Notes: generated by a model from the sequence alone, not told the origin. A DNA stretch of 64,000 nt from Herbidospora solisilvae (GCF_009901565.1 NZ_WXEW01000005.1:310001-374000); one strand, 5' to 3'; shown: positions 44,833 through 56,537, counted from the stretch's first letter. A program made the numbers and translations.

Positions 44833-45451
44833 TCGCCGGGTCTACCCCGATCTGCCGCCCGCGCGCCTGGCCGATCTCGTCACCAAGGCCCACGAGGCGG
44901 CCTGGCCGGTCTGGCTCGACCCGGGGCCCCGGATGCTCCGCGACGTGCTCGACCTCAGCCGCCTCCAGGCCGCCAGGGCCCTGGCCATCCTGACCTGGCT
45001 GGCCGAGGCCCACACCCCCGACGACGTCGCCTGGCTGCTCTCCCCGCGCCGCCTGACCGGCCCCCGCCAGGACCGCATGTACGGCGAGGCCGCCCGCCTC
45101 CCCGACCCCGTGCTCAACCTGGTCGTCGCCAACTGGACGTGGGTGCAGAGCACCCCCCACGGCGGCAGGGTCACCGCCCCCTACCTGGCCGGCACCGCCT
45201 ACCCCGACGACGGCTATGCCGCCGCCCACGCCGCCATCACCCTGGCGCAGATCCACGAACGCCACCCGGAGGCCCGTCCGGCCCTGTCGGTCGCGTGGGC
45301 GGCCTGCCGGACCGCCGCCGACTGGTGCAAGGCGGCCGAACTGAGGGCCACCCACGGCGGCGACGCCCCGGTCTTCGCCTATCCGCGCGGCCCCGACCCG
45401 GTGACCACGGGCATGCGCCCCTGGATCGCGCGGTTGCTGAAACTCATGTGA
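44804..45451 (+). CDS. Protein of unknown function, coupled to the sigma-like gene
   Basis: 215 residues, ATG inside the 3' end of the preceding gene, RBS AAGGACG. Soluble, helix-rich, many Trp: VTKAHEAAWPVWLDPGPRML, RALAILTWLAEAHTPDDVAWLL, LVVANWTWVQSTPHGG, ALSVAWAACRTAADWCKAAEL. No family recognised. The tight overlap suggests a partner in the same pathway, perhaps a regulator of the sigma-like protein. Confidence 0.7.
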   Translation: MAADGFAVRDRRVYPDLPPARLADLVTKAHEAAWPVWLDPGPRMLRDVLDLSRLQAARALAILTWLAEAHTPDDVAWLLSPRRLTGPRQDRMYGEAARLPDPVLNLVVANWTWVQSTPHGGRVTAPYLAGTAYPDDGYAAAHAAITLAQIHERHPEARPALSVAWAACRTAADWCKAAELRATHGGDAPVFAYPRGPDPVTTGMRPWIARLLKLM

Positions 45452-45496
45452 ACGTATTTGCAATTGGGGCCGGTGTTCCTTGAGTGACCTGCGGGA

Positions 45497-46558
45497 ATGG
45501 GCTTGCGCATGCCGAATCGCAGGTCACGGGCGCTGCCCGCGACACTCGTGGTCGCGGGTCTGCTGGCCGGGACGCCGGGCGCGGCCGCCGCGACGCCGGG
45601 CCCCCGCGACACGATCAGCGCGCAGGTCCGGGAGCTCGCCCGCCACCAGGTGAAGCTGGCGCGGGCCAAGGAGCGCCGCCGCGAGCTCGTCAGAGACGCC
45701 GAACGCCTCATCGAGGCCTACAACGGCGAGCTCGTCACGGTACGGCGGGCCCAGGCCGAGCACGCCGAGGTCACCAGTGACCTGAAGACGGCGGAGCAGG
45801 CCGTCGAGGAGGCCAGGAGCCGGGCCGCCGCCCTCGCCGCGGACGCCTACGGCGTCGACCTCGCCAACCCGATGATGGCCCTGCCGGGCGCCCCCGACGC
45901 GTTGATGCGCCGGGCCAGCCTGGTCACCCAGATCGGCGACGAGCGCGCGGCCGTCATCGACCGCCTCGACGACAGCCGCGAGGTGCTCCGGATCCTGCAG
46001 AACCAGGCCGCCGACATGCTCGACGAGGCCCATCGGGCCGCGGCGGAGGCCGAGCGTCTCAAAACGGCGGCGGAGGAGGCCGTGAAGACGCAACTGGCGG
46101 AGACCAGGGAACTGCGCAGGGAGCAGCGGGAGATCGAGGAGCGGCTCGACCTGGCCGGGTTCCGGCTCGGGGCCGCCAGGGCGGCTCCCGCCTGGGCGCT
46201 CACCGCCGGGGGCGCCGGTGGGGAGGCGGCCCGGTGGGCGCTGGCCCAGCTCGGCAAGCCCTACGTGTGGGCGGCCGACGGCCCGGAGAGCTTCGACTGC
46301 TCAGGCTTGACGATGCGGGCCTGGGAACGGGCCGGGGTGCCCCTCGACCACTGGACCGGCACGCAGTGGACCGCCGGGCCGCACGTCGAGTCCGACGACC
46401 TGCGCCCCGGCGACCTGGTCTTCTTCGGCGACCCGATCCACCACGTCGGCCTGTTCATCGGACGCGGCCTGATGGTCCACGCCCCCCAGACGGGAGACGT
46501 GGTCCGCATCGCGTCGATGTGGCGGCCCGACTACGTCGGCGCCACGAGACCGGGCTGA
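45497..46558 (+). CDS. Secreted NlpC/P60 peptidoglycan endopeptidase (RipA/Cwl type)
   Basis: 353 residues (start at 45497 or 45509). Signal peptide ending TPGAAAA. Residues about 40-225 form a long coiled coil (QVKLARAKERRRELVRDAERL, AEHAEVTSDLKTAEQAVEEA, ETRELRREQREIEERL), followed by NlpC/P60: FDCSGLTMRAW (Cys), DLVFFGDPIHHVGLFIG (His), MVHAPQTGDVV (His). Cleaves stem peptides of peptidoglycan during division or growth; the coiled coil likely self-inhibits or docks on an activator. Its stop is 1 bp from the convergent ppa stop. Confidence 0.92.
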   Translation: MGLRMPNRRSRALPATLVVAGLLAGTPGAAAATPGPRDTISAQVRELARHQVKLARAKERRRELVRDAERLIEAYNGELVTVRRAQAEHAEVTSDLKTAEQAVEEARSRAAALAADAYGVDLANPMMALPGAPDALMRRASLVTQIGDERAAVIDRLDDSREVLRILQNQAADMLDEAHRAAAEAERLKTAAEEAVKTQLAETRELRREQREIEERLDLAGFRLGAARAAPAWALTAGGAGGEAARWALAQLGKPYVWAADGPESFDCSGLTMRAWERAGVPLDHWTGTQWTAGPHVESDDLRPGDLVFFGDPIHHVGLFIGRGLMVHAPQTGDVVRIASMWRPDYVGATRPG

Positions 46559-46559
46559 A

Positions 46560-47039
46560 TCAGTGCTTGGCGCGCTTGTAGGAGCGCTCGATCTCGGCCT
46601 CGGCCTCGGTCCGGCCGACCCAGTTGGCGCCCTCGACCGACTTGCCGGGCTCGAGGTCCTTGTAGACCTCGAAGAAGTGCTGGATCTCCAGCCGGTCGAA
46701 CTCCGGGACATGGTGGATGTCGCGGATGTGCTCCTGGCGGGGGTCACGTGAGGGAACGCAGAGGACCTTGTCGTCGCCGCCCTTCTCGTCGGTCATCCGG
46801 AACATCCCGACGGCGCGACAGCGGATGAGACACCCGGGGAAGGTCGGTTCCTGGAGGAGGACGAGGGCGTCGAGGGGGTCGCCGTCCTCGCCGAGGGTGT
46901 TCTCGATGAAGCCGTAGTCGGCAGGGTACTGAGTGGACGTGAAGAGCATCCGGTCGAGTCTGATCCGGCCGGTCTCATGATCCACCTCATATTTGTTGCG
47001 TTGCCCTTTGGGTATCTCAACGACAACGTCGAACTCCAC
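46560..47039 (-). CDS. ppa: Inorganic pyrophosphatase
   Basis: 159 residues from GTG 47039. That start gives [12 protein letters not shown], aligned with mycobacterial MQFDVTIEIPKG, and puts RBS GGAGG 8 nt upstream; the ATG at 47045 would be only 2 nt from it. Family I PPase: [39 protein letters not shown] with the metal-binding Asp cluster, and [16 protein letters not shown]. Hydrolyses PPi in the cytosol to drive biosynthesis. Confidence 0.96.
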   Translation of the reverse strand: MEFDVVVEIPKGQRNKYEVDHETGRIRLDRMLFTSTQYPADYGFIENTLGEDGDPLDALVLLQEPTFPGCLIRCRAVGMFRMTDEKGGDDKVLCVPSRDPRQEHIRDIHHVPEFDRLEIQHFFEVYKDLEPGKSVEGANWVGRTEAEAEIERSYKRAKH

Positions 47040-47119
47040 TGCCATTTCCTCCGCTCAAGCCATCCGAGTGGTCCCGGAGTGGCGTTAGTGTCTCGTAGGC
47101 GTAACTAGGGAGAGGTCAC

Positions 47120-48505
47120 GTGGTGCGACGCGAGCGTTGGGTGGTTGTCGCCACCCTCGCGCTGCTACAGATGTTCGTCATCGCCGCTGGCGTCTACCTC
47201 GTGGTCAACGGCACCGAGCGGATTCCGATACAGGCCGCGGCCCCCAAACCGGCCCCCACACCGATCGTCACGGCACCGCCTGTTCTGGTCGCCGCGCTCG
47301 ACGGCCCTCTCCCGGCTAAGAGTACTTTGACCACCCTCCTTCGTGACGCCATGGGTGACCCGGGAATCGGTGGCAAGGTCGCAGGTACCGTCATCGACAC
47401 CGAAACCGGGCAAACGCTGTTCGATGAGGGTTCGACCACCGCGCTGACCCCGGCGTCCACCACCAAAGTGGTCACCGGCGCCGCGGCGCTGGCCTCGATC
47501 GGCGCCGATGTGACGTTCGCCACGACGGTCGTCCAGACCGCCCCCGGCAAGATCGTTCTGGTCGGCGGCGGCGATCCGACCCTGGCCGGACCCAAGGCCG
47601 ACCCCCGCGACCACTATCCGCGCGCGGCCAGCCTCCAGACGCTGGCCTCCCGCACCGCCAAGGCCCTGAAGGCCGCCGGGGTCAAGTCGGTCACCCTGTC
47701 CTACGACGCCTCGCTCTTCCAGGGCCCGGTGACCGCCCCCGGCTGGAAGCCGACCTACGTGCCCGAGGGCAGCGCCTCCCCGGTGACCGCGCTGGCCATC
47801 GACGAGGGCCGCGTGGTGCCCCGCCAGGACGCCCCGCGCTCGGCGAACCCGCCGGCCGACGCGTCCAGGGCGTTCGGCGACCTCCTCGCCAAATACGGCA
47901 TCAAGGTCGGCAAGACCATCAAGCCCGTCAAGGCCGCGCAGCCCGGCCAGGAGCTCGCCCGGGTCGAGTCGGCCCCGGTCTACGCCCTGGTCGAGCGCAT
48001 GCTCACCGAGAGCGACAACGACCTGGCCGAGGCGCTGGGCCGCCACGTGGCCATCGCCGAGAAGCAGCCCCACACCTACGCCGGCCAGGCCAAGGCCTAC
48101 CGGGCTGTGCTGACCCGCCTCGGCGTCACACAGGGCGTGGAGGTCCACGACGGCAGCGGCCTGTCGACCGCCAACAAGATCACCCCGGCGGCGCTGGCGA
48201 AACTCGTCGCGCTCGGCGCCTCCCCGCAACACCCACAGCTCCACTCGCTGATCAGCGGAATGCCGGTCGCCGGCTTCACCGGCACCCTCCACGGCCGCTA
48301 CGGCGACGGCGACTCGAAGGCCGGCGCCGGATTGGTCCGGGCCAAGACGGGCACGCTCGACGGAGTGAACACACTGACGGGCCTGGTCCACACCGCCGAC
48401 GGAAGGCTGCTGAGCTTCGCGTTCATGGCCAACGGCGTCACCGACCCCGGCAAGACCGTCAAGGCGCTCGACCGGCTGGCGACCCTGGTCTCGCGCGCCG
48501 CCTGA
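47120..48505 (+). CDS. dacB: D-alanyl-D-alanine carboxypeptidase/endopeptidase (PBP4 class, DacB)
   Basis: 461 residues, GTG after RBS AGGGAGAGG. N-terminal membrane anchor VVVATLALLQMFVIAAGVYLVV. Penicillin-binding motifs: ASTTKVVTGAAAL (SxxK, nucleophile Ser), ESDNDLAE (SxN), RAKTGTLDGV (KTG). Class C low-molecular-mass PBP that trims peptidoglycan outside the cell. The usual neighbour of DUF2342-tilS-hpt-ftsH in actinobacteria. Confidence 0.95.
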   Translation: MVRRERWVVVATLALLQMFVIAAGVYLVVNGTERIPIQAAAPKPAPTPIVTAPPVLVAALDGPLPAKSTLTTLLRDAMGDPGIGGKVAGTVIDTETGQTLFDEGSTTALTPASTTKVVTGAAALASIGADVTFATTVVQTAPGKIVLVGGGDPTLAGPKADPRDHYPRAASLQTLASRTAKALKAAGVKSVTLSYDASLFQGPVTAPGWKPTYVPEGSASPVTALAIDEGRVVPRQDAPRSANPPADASRAFGDLLAKYGIKVGKTIKPVKAAQPGQELARVESAPVYALVERMLTESDNDLAEALGRHVAIAEKQPHTYAGQAKAYRAVLTRLGVTQGVEVHDGSGLSTANKITPAALAKLVALGASPQHPQLHSLISGMPVAGFTGTLHGRYGDGDSKAGAGLVRAKTGTLDGVNTLTGLVHTADGRLLSFAFMANGVTDPGKTVKALDRLATLVSRAA

Positions 48506-48515
48506 ACCGACGACA

Positions 48516-48521
48516 TACGGT
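48516..48521 (+). promoter_or_regulatory. Leaderless -10 element (TACGGT) of the DUF2342 gene
   Basis: TANNNT hexamer 7 nt before ATG 48529; it favours that codon over the GTG codons at 48520 and 48523. Confidence 0.5.
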
Positions 48522-48528
48522 GGTGAAC

Positions 48529-49605
48529 ATGCAGGTGATCGACTGGGATCTCGCCGTCGCTACCGGAGTCCGGCTCGTCCGCCCGGGGCCACAGGTGAGT
48601 CGTGAAGAGGCCAGACAGGCCGTCAGCGAGCTTCGGCGCCTGTCGCGCGAGGCCGAGGTCCACGTCAAGGAGTTCACCGGGATCGACTCGGCGCCTCCTG
48701 AGGAGGCCACCGTCGTCGACCGCCCCGGCTGGATCCGGGCCAACGTCGAGGGGTTCAAGGTCGTCCTCGAACCGCTGTCCGAGAAGGTCGGCAACATGCC
48801 GGCCATCGTCAGCGCCGTCGGCTCCCGGATCACCGGCGTCGAGGTGGGCGCCGTCCTGGCCTTCCTGGCCAGCCGGGTCCTCGGGCAGTACGAACTGTTC
48901 CTGCCGCCCGACCCCGAGGGCAACGCCCCGACCGGCCGCCTCACCCTGGTGGCCCCCAACATCGTCAACACCGAGCGCGAGCTGCGTGTCGACCCGCGCG
49001 ACTTCCGCCTCTGGGTCTGCCTCCACGAGGAGACCCACCGGGTCCAGTTCACCGGCGTCCCGTGGTTGCGCGAGTACCTCCAGGCCCAGATGAAGGAGTT
49101 CCTCACGATCTCCGACATGGACCTGTCGACCCTCCTCGGCCGCATGCGCGACGTGACCGACGCGGTCGCCGACGCCTTCCGCGGCGGCGAGGGCAACCTG
49201 ATCGAGGCCATCCAGACCCCCGAGCAGAAGGCCGTGCTCGACCGGGTGACCGCCGTGATGACCCTGGTCGAGGGCCACGGCGACTACGTGATGGACGCCG
49301 TCGGCCCCAGCGTGGTGCCCTCGGTGGCCGACATCCGGGCCAAGTTCCAGCAGCGGCGCGCGGGCGGCTCCCGCGTCGACCAGGTGATCCGCCGCCTGCT
49401 CGGCGTCGACCTGAAGATGAAGCAGTACGCCGAGGGCTCCACCTTCGTGACCACCGTGGTCCAGGAGGCCGGCATGGACGGCTTCAACCGGGTCTGGACC
49501 TCCCCCGAGACCCTGCCCACCCGCCAGGAGATCGCCGATCCCCACGCGTGGATGCGCCGGGTCCTCGCTACCAACACGCTGGAGCCCGACCACAAGTCCG
49601 CCTGA
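48529..49605 (+). CDS. Zinc-dependent metalloprotease-like protein (DUF2342)
   Basis: 358 residues. [18 protein letters not shown] at the start; [17 protein letters not shown] provides the HExxH zinc motif, and [15 protein letters not shown] the third ligand region. Belongs to the actinobacterial family once called coenzyme F420 biosynthesis associated. Always placed between dacB and tilS; substrate unknown. The stop overlaps the tilS start (TGATG). Confidence 0.9.
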   Translation: MQVIDWDLAVATGVRLVRPGPQVSREEARQAVSELRRLSREAEVHVKEFTGIDSAPPEEATVVDRPGWIRANVEGFKVVLEPLSEKVGNMPAIVSAVGSRITGVEVGAVLAFLASRVLGQYELFLPPDPEGNAPTGRLTLVAPNIVNTERELRVDPRDFRLWVCLHEETHRVQFTGVPWLREYLQAQMKEFLTISDMDLSTLLGRMRDVTDAVADAFRGGEGNLIEAIQTPEQKAVLDRVTAVMTLVEGHGDYVMDAVGPSVVPSVADIRAKFQQRRAGGSRVDQVIRRLLGVDLKMKQYAEGSTFVTTVVQEAGMDGFNRVWTSPETLPTRQEIADPHAWMRRVLATNTLEPDHKSA

Positions 49606-50579
49606 TGGGTCCTCATCCGGCGGTCGCCGACGTCCGCCGCGCGATCCGCGAATCGCTCTCCGACCTCGACGAGGGCAGCCTGGTGCTCGTCGCCTGCAGC
49701 GGCGGCGCCGACTCCCTGGCCCTGGCCGCCTGCCTCGGCTTCGTCGCTCCGCGACTCGGCCTCCGCGCCGGGCTGGTCACCGTCGACCACGACCTCCAGC
49801 CCGGTTCCCGGTCAAGAGCCGATGATCTTGTACGGCTCTCGCCCAGCCTGGGCCTCGACGTCGCCGAGGCGGTGACGGTCCAGGTCGGCACCCTGGGAGG
49901 CCCCGAGGCGGCGGCCCGGATCGCCCGCTACGCCGCCCTCGACGAGGTGTCGGCCCGCCTCGGAGCCGTCGTCCTGCTGGGCCACACCCGCGACGACCAG
50001 GCCGAGACCGTGCTGCTGCGACTGGCCCGCGGCAGCGGTGCCCGCTCGCTCTCGGGGATGGCCGAGGTCTCGGGCGTCTACCGGCGGCCGCTGCTGGGCG
50101 TCAGCCGTACCAGAACCGAGGAGGCCTGCGCGGCGCTCGGCCTCATCCCCTGGCACGACCCCCACAACGACGACCCGAGGTTCACCCGGGTCAAGGTGCG
50201 GCAAACCCTGCTGCCCCTCCTGGAGTCCGACCTCGGCCCCGGCATCGCCGACGCACTGGCCCGCACCGCCCGGCTCTGCCGCGACGACGCCGACGCCCTC
50301 GACGACTGGGCCGACCGCGTCTACGCCGAAGCGAGAGACCTCGGCACCGGCCTGTCCACCGCCCTGCTCGCCGAACTGCCCGCCGCCGTACGCCGCCGGG
50401 TGATCCACCGGGCCGCTGTCGCCGCCGGGTCGCCGCCCTCGGCGCTCGCGGCCGTGCACATCGAGGAGGCCGAGCGGCTGATCACCCGCTGGACGGGGCA
50501 GAAGGGGGTGGACCTACCCGGAGGGGTGGGTGTGGTGCGCCGATATGGCAGGCTGATGTTCACCAGCTCCCTCTCGTAA
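49605..50579 (+). CDS. tilS: tRNA(Ile)-lysidine synthase
   Basis: 324 residues, start by stop-start overlap. PP-loop [11 protein letters not shown] near residue 34, [49 protein letters not shown]. Converts C34 of tRNA-Ile(CAU) to lysidine so it reads AUA. Short actinobacterial form without the extra C-terminal domains of E. coli TilS. Cytoplasmic; essential in known cases. Confidence 0.95.
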   Translation: MGPHPAVADVRRAIRESLSDLDEGSLVLVACSGGADSLALAACLGFVAPRLGLRAGLVTVDHDLQPGSRSRADDLVRLSPSLGLDVAEAVTVQVGTLGGPEAAARIARYAALDEVSARLGAVVLLGHTRDDQAETVLLRLARGSGARSLSGMAEVSGVYRRPLLGVSRTRTEEACAALGLIPWHDPHNDDPRFTRVKVRQTLLPLLESDLGPGIADALARTARLCRDDADALDDWADRVYAEARDLGTGLSTALLAELPAAVRRRVIHRAAVAAGSPPSALAAVHIEEAERLITRWTGQKGVDLPGGVGVVRRYGRLMFTSSLS

Positions 50580-50590
50580 GGAATTCGCAG

Positions 50591-51148
50591 GTGGACGCAG
50601 CCGACATGGGCAGAGACCTGTCCAAGGTCCTCATCTCCGAGGACGAGCTCCAGACCAAGATCAGGGAACTCGCCGGGAAGATCGACGCCGACTACGCGGG
50701 CCACGAACTGCTCATCGTCGGGGTGCTGAAGGGCGCCGTCATGGTGATGGCCGACCTCGCCCGCGCGCTCCACGTGCCGGTCCAGATGGACTGGATGGCG
50801 GTGTCGTCCTACGGCGCGGGCACCAAGTCGTCGGGTGTGGTGCGGGTGCTGAAAGACCTCGACACCGACATCGCGGGCCGTCACGTGCTGGTCGTCGAGG
50901 ACATCATCGACTCGGGCCTGACTCTGTCGTGGCTGCTCAACAACCTCCAGTCGCGCAACCCGGCGTCCGTGGAGATCTGCACCCTCCTCCGCAAGCCCGA
51001 CGCGGTGAAGGTCCCCCTTGACGTCAAATACGTGGGATTCGACATCCCCAACGAGTTCGTCATCGGCTACGGGCTCGACTACGCCGAGCGCTATCGAAAC
51101 CTCCCATTCATCGGCACTCTGGCGCCACATGTCTATGGCGGCGAATAA
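50591..51148 (+). CDS. hpt: Hypoxanthine phosphoribosyltransferase
   Basis: 185 residues, GTG after RBS AAGGA. PRPP motif [14 protein letters not shown], substrate loop [47 protein letters not shown]. Salvages hypoxanthine and guanine to IMP and GMP. Conserved neighbour of tilS and ftsH across Gram-positive bacteria. Confidence 0.96.
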   Translation: MDAADMGRDLSKVLISEDELQTKIRELAGKIDADYAGHELLIVGVLKGAVMVMADLARALHVPVQMDWMAVSSYGAGTKSSGVVRVLKDLDTDIAGRHVLVVEDIIDSGLTLSWLLNNLQSRNPASVEICTLLRKPDAVKVPLDVKYVGFDIPNEFVIGYGLDYAERYRNLPFIGTLAPHVYGGE

Positions 51149-51408
51149 GCCCTGAGCGAAGTGGCCCCTCCGGAGGCTTGATATTTGCTCTCCGCGAAGG
51201 GAACACGCCTGTCCCTGACGTACGTTGGATGAGCAATGCCCGAGCCTGCCGGGCGGTGACCCTCACCGGCGGCTCGGTGTACCTTCTGATAACCCGGGGG
51301 CGGCCCTGGGTAGTCAGAAGGAGCGGCAAAGGGTGCCGCGACCCCCTTTACCCAAAGGGGGCCAGGCCTTGGTCAGGAAGGGACGGGCCCGCCGGGGTTC
51401 CGCATCGG
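51149..51408 (+). promoter_or_regulatory. Structured leader upstream of ftsH
   Basis: 260 bp without a gene. It holds two inverted repeats: CCTTCTGA (51282-51289) with TCAGAAGG (51314-51321), enclosing an inner CCC/GGG pairing, and CCCCCTTT (51342-51349)-ACCC-AAAGGGGG (51354-51361). The frame is open through the leader into ftsH, but it lacks coding character. Likely an ftsH promoter plus folded 5' UTR. Confidence 0.5.
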
Positions 51409-53415
<2,007 letters not shown>

Positions 53416-53420
53416 AAACA

Positions 53421-54005
53421 GTGGTTGGCAAGCCTCTCCAGGTCGACAGCGCCCGGATCGAAGCGGCCGTACGCGAGATTCTGATCGCGATCGGCGAAGA
53501 TCCGGGCCGTGAGGGCCTGGTCGAGACCCCGGCGCGCGTCGCCCGAGCCTACGCGGAGCAGTTCGCGGGGCTCGGGCAGAAGCCGGAAGACGTCCTCACC
53601 ACGGTGTTCGACGCCGACCACGACGAGATGGTCCTGGTGCGCGACATCGAGATCTACTCCACGTGCGAACACCACCTGGTGCCCTTCCACGGGGTGGCCC
53701 ACATCGGCTACATCCCCAACGACAAGGGCCAGGTGACGGGGCTGTCCAAGCTGGCCCGGCTGGCCGACCTCTACGCCCGCAGGCCCCAGGTTCAGGAGCG
53801 GCTGACCTCCCAGGTCGCCGACGCCCTCATGGAGGTCCTGAAGCCCCGTGGCGCGATCGTGGTCATCGAGGCCGAGCACATGTGCATGACCATGCGCGGC
53901 GTCCGCAAACCGGGCGCGAAGACGATCACCTCGGCGGTCCGCGGCATCTTCCGCGAAGACGACAAGACCCGCGCCGAGGCGATGTCCCTGATCATCGGCC
54001 GCTAG
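53421..54005 (+). CDS. folE: GTP cyclohydrolase I
   Basis: 194 residues, GTG start 5 bp after ftsH. Zinc and active site: [58 protein letters not shown] (second Cys). Makes dihydroneopterin triphosphate from GTP, the first folate step. Followed by folP 94 bp downstream. Confidence 0.97.
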   Translation: MVGKPLQVDSARIEAAVREILIAIGEDPGREGLVETPARVARAYAEQFAGLGQKPEDVLTTVFDADHDEMVLVRDIEIYSTCEHHLVPFHGVAHIGYIPNDKGQVTGLSKLARLADLYARRPQVQERLTSQVADALMEVLKPRGAIVVIEAEHMCMTMRGVRKPGAKTITSAVRGIFREDDKTRAEAMSLIIGR

Positions 54006-54015
54006 TTTTCGATCG

Positions 54016-54024
54016 TTATCCACA
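54016..54024 (+). other. DnaA box
   Basis: TTATCCACA, perfect match to the bacterial consensus, in the 94-bp gap between folE and folP. A single site, so regulatory or titration meaning is uncertain. Confidence 0.45.
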
Positions 54025-54099
54025 GGTGCCCCCCGGGCGGCGGATCGTGCTGCCGGAACGCCTAGGCTTGATCCCGATCGACCACATGAGGAGCCGTTG

Positions 54100-54957
54100 A
54101 TGAGCGCGTTCACCGTGCCGGGGCTGCCCGACGCCGGGCGCTGCCTCGTCATGGGCGTGGTCAACGTCACCCCCGACTCCTTCTCCGACGGCGGTCGCTG
54201 GTTCGACCCCGAGATCGCCATCGCCCACGGGCTCGCCCTGGTCGAGCAGGGCGCCGACATCGTCGACGTGGGCGGCGAGTCGACCCGTCCCGGGGCCGCG
54301 CGGGTCTCCCTCGACGAGGAACTGCGCCGGGTCGAGCCGGTGATCCGCGCCCTGTCCGCCGAGGGTGTGGCCGTGAGCGTCGACACGATGCGCGCCGAGG
54401 TCGCCGAGGTGGCCGTGGCCGCCGGGGCCCGGCTGGTCAACGATGTGAGCGGCGGCCTGGCCGACCCCGTGATGCCCCGGGTGGTGGCCGCCTCCGGCGT
54501 CGCCTATGTGGTCATGCACTGGCGGGGCCACAGCAGAGACATGGAGAGCCGGGCCATCTACGGCGATGTGGTCACCGAGGTGAGCGAGGAGCTGCGCAAG
54601 CGCGTCGACTCGGTGCTCGCCGAAGGTGTCCGCGAGGAGCAGCTGATCCTCGACCCCGGCCTGGGGTTCTCCAAGCAGGCCGACCACAACTGGGCGCTCC
54701 TGGCCGGTCTCGACCGGCTTCAGGAGCTGGGCCGTCCCCTGATCATCGGGGCGTCCCGCAAACGTTTCCTCGGCCGGCTGCTCGCCGGTCCCGACGGCGA
54801 ACCCCGCCCGTTCGCCGAGAACGACGACGCGACCCTGGCGGTCACGGCGCTCGCCGCCCGAGACGGCGCCTGGTGCGTTCGCGTCCACGACGTCCGACCC
54901 AACGCCGACGCCGTACGGGTTGCCGCGGCGTGGAGGACAGCCGATGAAAGAGGTTGA
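54100..54957 (+). CDS. folP: Dihydropteroate synthase
   Basis: 285 residues, ATG 6 nt after GAGGAG. MGVVNVTPDSFSDGG (pterin/PPi loop), VDVGGESTRPGA, LVNDVSGGLADP, ILDPGLGFSKQADHNW, LIIGASRKRFLG. Condenses pABA with hydroxymethyldihydropterin pyrophosphate; the sulfonamide target. The following SnoaL gene starts inside its end (14-bp overlap). Confidence 0.97.
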   Translation: MSAFTVPGLPDAGRCLVMGVVNVTPDSFSDGGRWFDPEIAIAHGLALVEQGADIVDVGGESTRPGAARVSLDEELRRVEPVIRALSAEGVAVSVDTMRAEVAEVAVAAGARLVNDVSGGLADPVMPRVVAASGVAYVVMHWRGHSRDMESRAIYGDVVTEVSEELRKRVDSVLAEGVREEQLILDPGLGFSKQADHNWALLAGLDRLQELGRPLIIGASRKRFLGRLLAGPDGEPRPFAENDDATLAVTALAARDGAWCVRVHDVRPNADAVRVAAAWRTADERG

Positions 54958-55384
54958 AGACCTCAACCAGGCCTTTTACGCCGCGATCGAGAGCGCCGAC
55001 CTGGATCGGATGTCGGAGATCTGGGTGGAGGACGTGCCCGACCACCTGGTGGCGATGTGCGTCCATCCCGGGTGGCCGATGTTGTCCGGGCGTGGCGAGG
55101 TGCTGCGGTCGTGGGCGCTGATCATGGCCAACACGCCTTATATCCAGTTTGTGCTCACTGACGTACAGACGACGGTTTTAGGGAATGTCGCGGTGCTGAC
55201 CTGCGCAGAGAACATCCTCACGGCGGCCGACGCCGAAGACGTGGGAGACACCGGGTTCGCGGCCGGGCGGGTGGTGGCGACCAACACCTTCGTGAAGACG
55301 GCCGGCGGCTGGCGGTTGTGGCACCACCACGGCTCGCCGGTGCTGCAGACGAGCGACGACGACGAAGAGGAAGAGACGTCCTGA
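54944..55384 (+). CDS. SnoaL/NTF2-like protein in the folate operon
   Basis: 146 residues, RBS GGAGGACAG. NTF2-like fold: LNQAFYAAIESADLDRMSEIWVEDV, CVHPGWPMLSGRGEVLRSW, ATNTFVKTAGGWRLWHHHGSPV. A SnoaL-like DUF often found right after folP in actinobacteria. Co-translated with folP by overlap. Acidic tail DDDEEEE. Function unknown. Confidence 0.85.
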   Translation: MKEVEDLNQAFYAAIESADLDRMSEIWVEDVPDHLVAMCVHPGWPMLSGRGEVLRSWALIMANTPYIQFVLTDVQTTVLGNVAVLTCAENILTAADAEDVGDTGFAAGRVVATNTFVKTAGGWRLWHHHGSPVLQTSDDDEEEETS

Positions 55385-55397
55385 CCTGGGGCACCAC

Positions 55398-56034
55398 CTA
55401 GAGGGTGCTTGACGCCTGTGCTGCTCCGTGCGGAGGCAGGTACTCCGACGGCGCGAGACGAGGTCCCAGACGCGGATGGTGTTCAGAGGTAGTCGGGCCA
55501 GAACGGGACGGTGGCTCGGGGTGCCCAAGCCGGAGGTCGACGCCGTAGTAGATGATGTCGCCGCCCCATATCGACAGCACGGGGTGGCCGAAGGTGCCGT
55601 GTCCTGCGTGCAGGAACCTGTGCGCATACACGGGGACCATCCGGGGCGTCCCGGCCAAGTGCGACCGTGCGAGGTCCACGGCCGCGTCGCCGGAATCCGG
55701 CCGCTCGCCCCAGGCGGGGTGCCAGTGCCCGTGCCGGACGTCGTGGAGCAGGAAGTCGGTCGGCCAGTCGAGGTGTCGGCGGAGGTCGCCGGAGTCGCCA
55801 GTCCGGCCATGGTCTTCCCCAGGCGTAGCTGGTGCCTGGCTCCTCTTCCCGTGGTTCGTGGACGGGCAGTCCGGCGGCGAGGAAGGCTCGGTGGTCGTCG
55901 GCGAACTCGAAACCGTATTCGTGCTCGATGCGAGCGAATCCCGCGTCGGTGAGGCCCTTCTCGATCACGCAGTTCAGTTGGGTCAGGCGCTGCGCGGCTC
56001 GTCTGCCAAGCCGGGCCGCCCCCGCGCTGATCAT
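55398..56034 (-). pseudogene. SMI1/KNR4 (SUKH)-like protein gene, frameshifted
   Basis: The minus strand encodes a full SUKH-like protein in two frames. Frame 1 from ATG 56034: LTDAGFARIEHEYGFEFADD, HRAFLAAGLPV, SYAWGRPWPDW. At about 55797-55801 the coding potential moves by one base to GDSGDLRRHLDWPTDFLL, HWHPAWGERPDSGDAAVDLA, MVPVYAHRFLHAG, HPVLSIWGGDIIYYGVDL, ending at 55398. SUKH proteins are often immunity factors against secreted nuclease toxins. No toxin gene is seen adjacent. Single frameshift; a sequencing error cannot be excluded. Confidence 0.75.
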
Positions 56035-56174
56035 GTTCGGACCGTATCGCCCATGCCCGGCCGGCGGGCGGGTGTCGTTCGGTGGAATGTGCGTTCGGGT
56101 GGGGGGCGTTGTGATCGGCGGAATCGGTTGGTTGTAGAAAGTGATCTCGGACGTGGGATCGGTGCGGAGGTGTC

Positions 56175-56537
56175 GTGGGCCTCGATACGGTGAGCCTGAA
56201 AGGGCTTCGGGCCAGGGGGCGGCATGGTTGCCTGCCCGCTGAGCGTGAGCTGGGACAGGAGTTCGTCGTCGACGCGACGCTGTTCCTCGACGTGAGGCCG
56301 GCGGCGGCCGGTGACGATCTGAGCAAGACCGTCGACTACGGGGCGCTGGCGCTGGAGCTGGTGGCCGTGGTCGAGGGGGAGCCGGTCGATCTCATCGAGA
56401 CGCTGGCCGAGCGGCTGGCCGCGGTCTGTCTGCGCCATGAGCTGGTGGAGAATGTCGAGCTCAGTGTGCACAAGCCGGCGGCGCCGATTCCGTTGCCGTT
56501 CGACGACGTGGTGGTGACGGTCAGGAGGTCGCGGTGA
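56175..56537 (+). CDS. folB: Dihydroneopterin aldolase
   Basis: 120 residues, GTG after RBS GGAGGTG. LKGLRARGRHGCLPAERELGQEFVVDATL and TVDYGALALELVAVVEGEPVDLIETLAERLA are the DHNA signature (Glu of the pterin site, Tyr). Produces hydroxymethyldihydropterin. The stop overlaps folK by 4 bp. Confidence 0.94.
   Translation: MGLDTVSLKGLRARGRHGCLPAERELGQEFVVDATLFLDVRPAAAGDDLSKTVDYGALALELVAVVEGEPVDLIETLAERLAAVCLRHELVENVELSVHKPAAPIPLPFDDVVVTVRRSR

Noticed and set aside
46738-46751. GGGTCACGTGAGGG inside ppa as a parS-like site
   Set aside because: 9 of 14 matches, inside a conserved coding sequence; expected by chance.
51178-51408. In-frame N-terminal extension of FtsH (open frame from 51178)
   Set aside because: Contains hairpin sequences and no conserved residues; FtsH starts naturally with the membrane segment after 51409.
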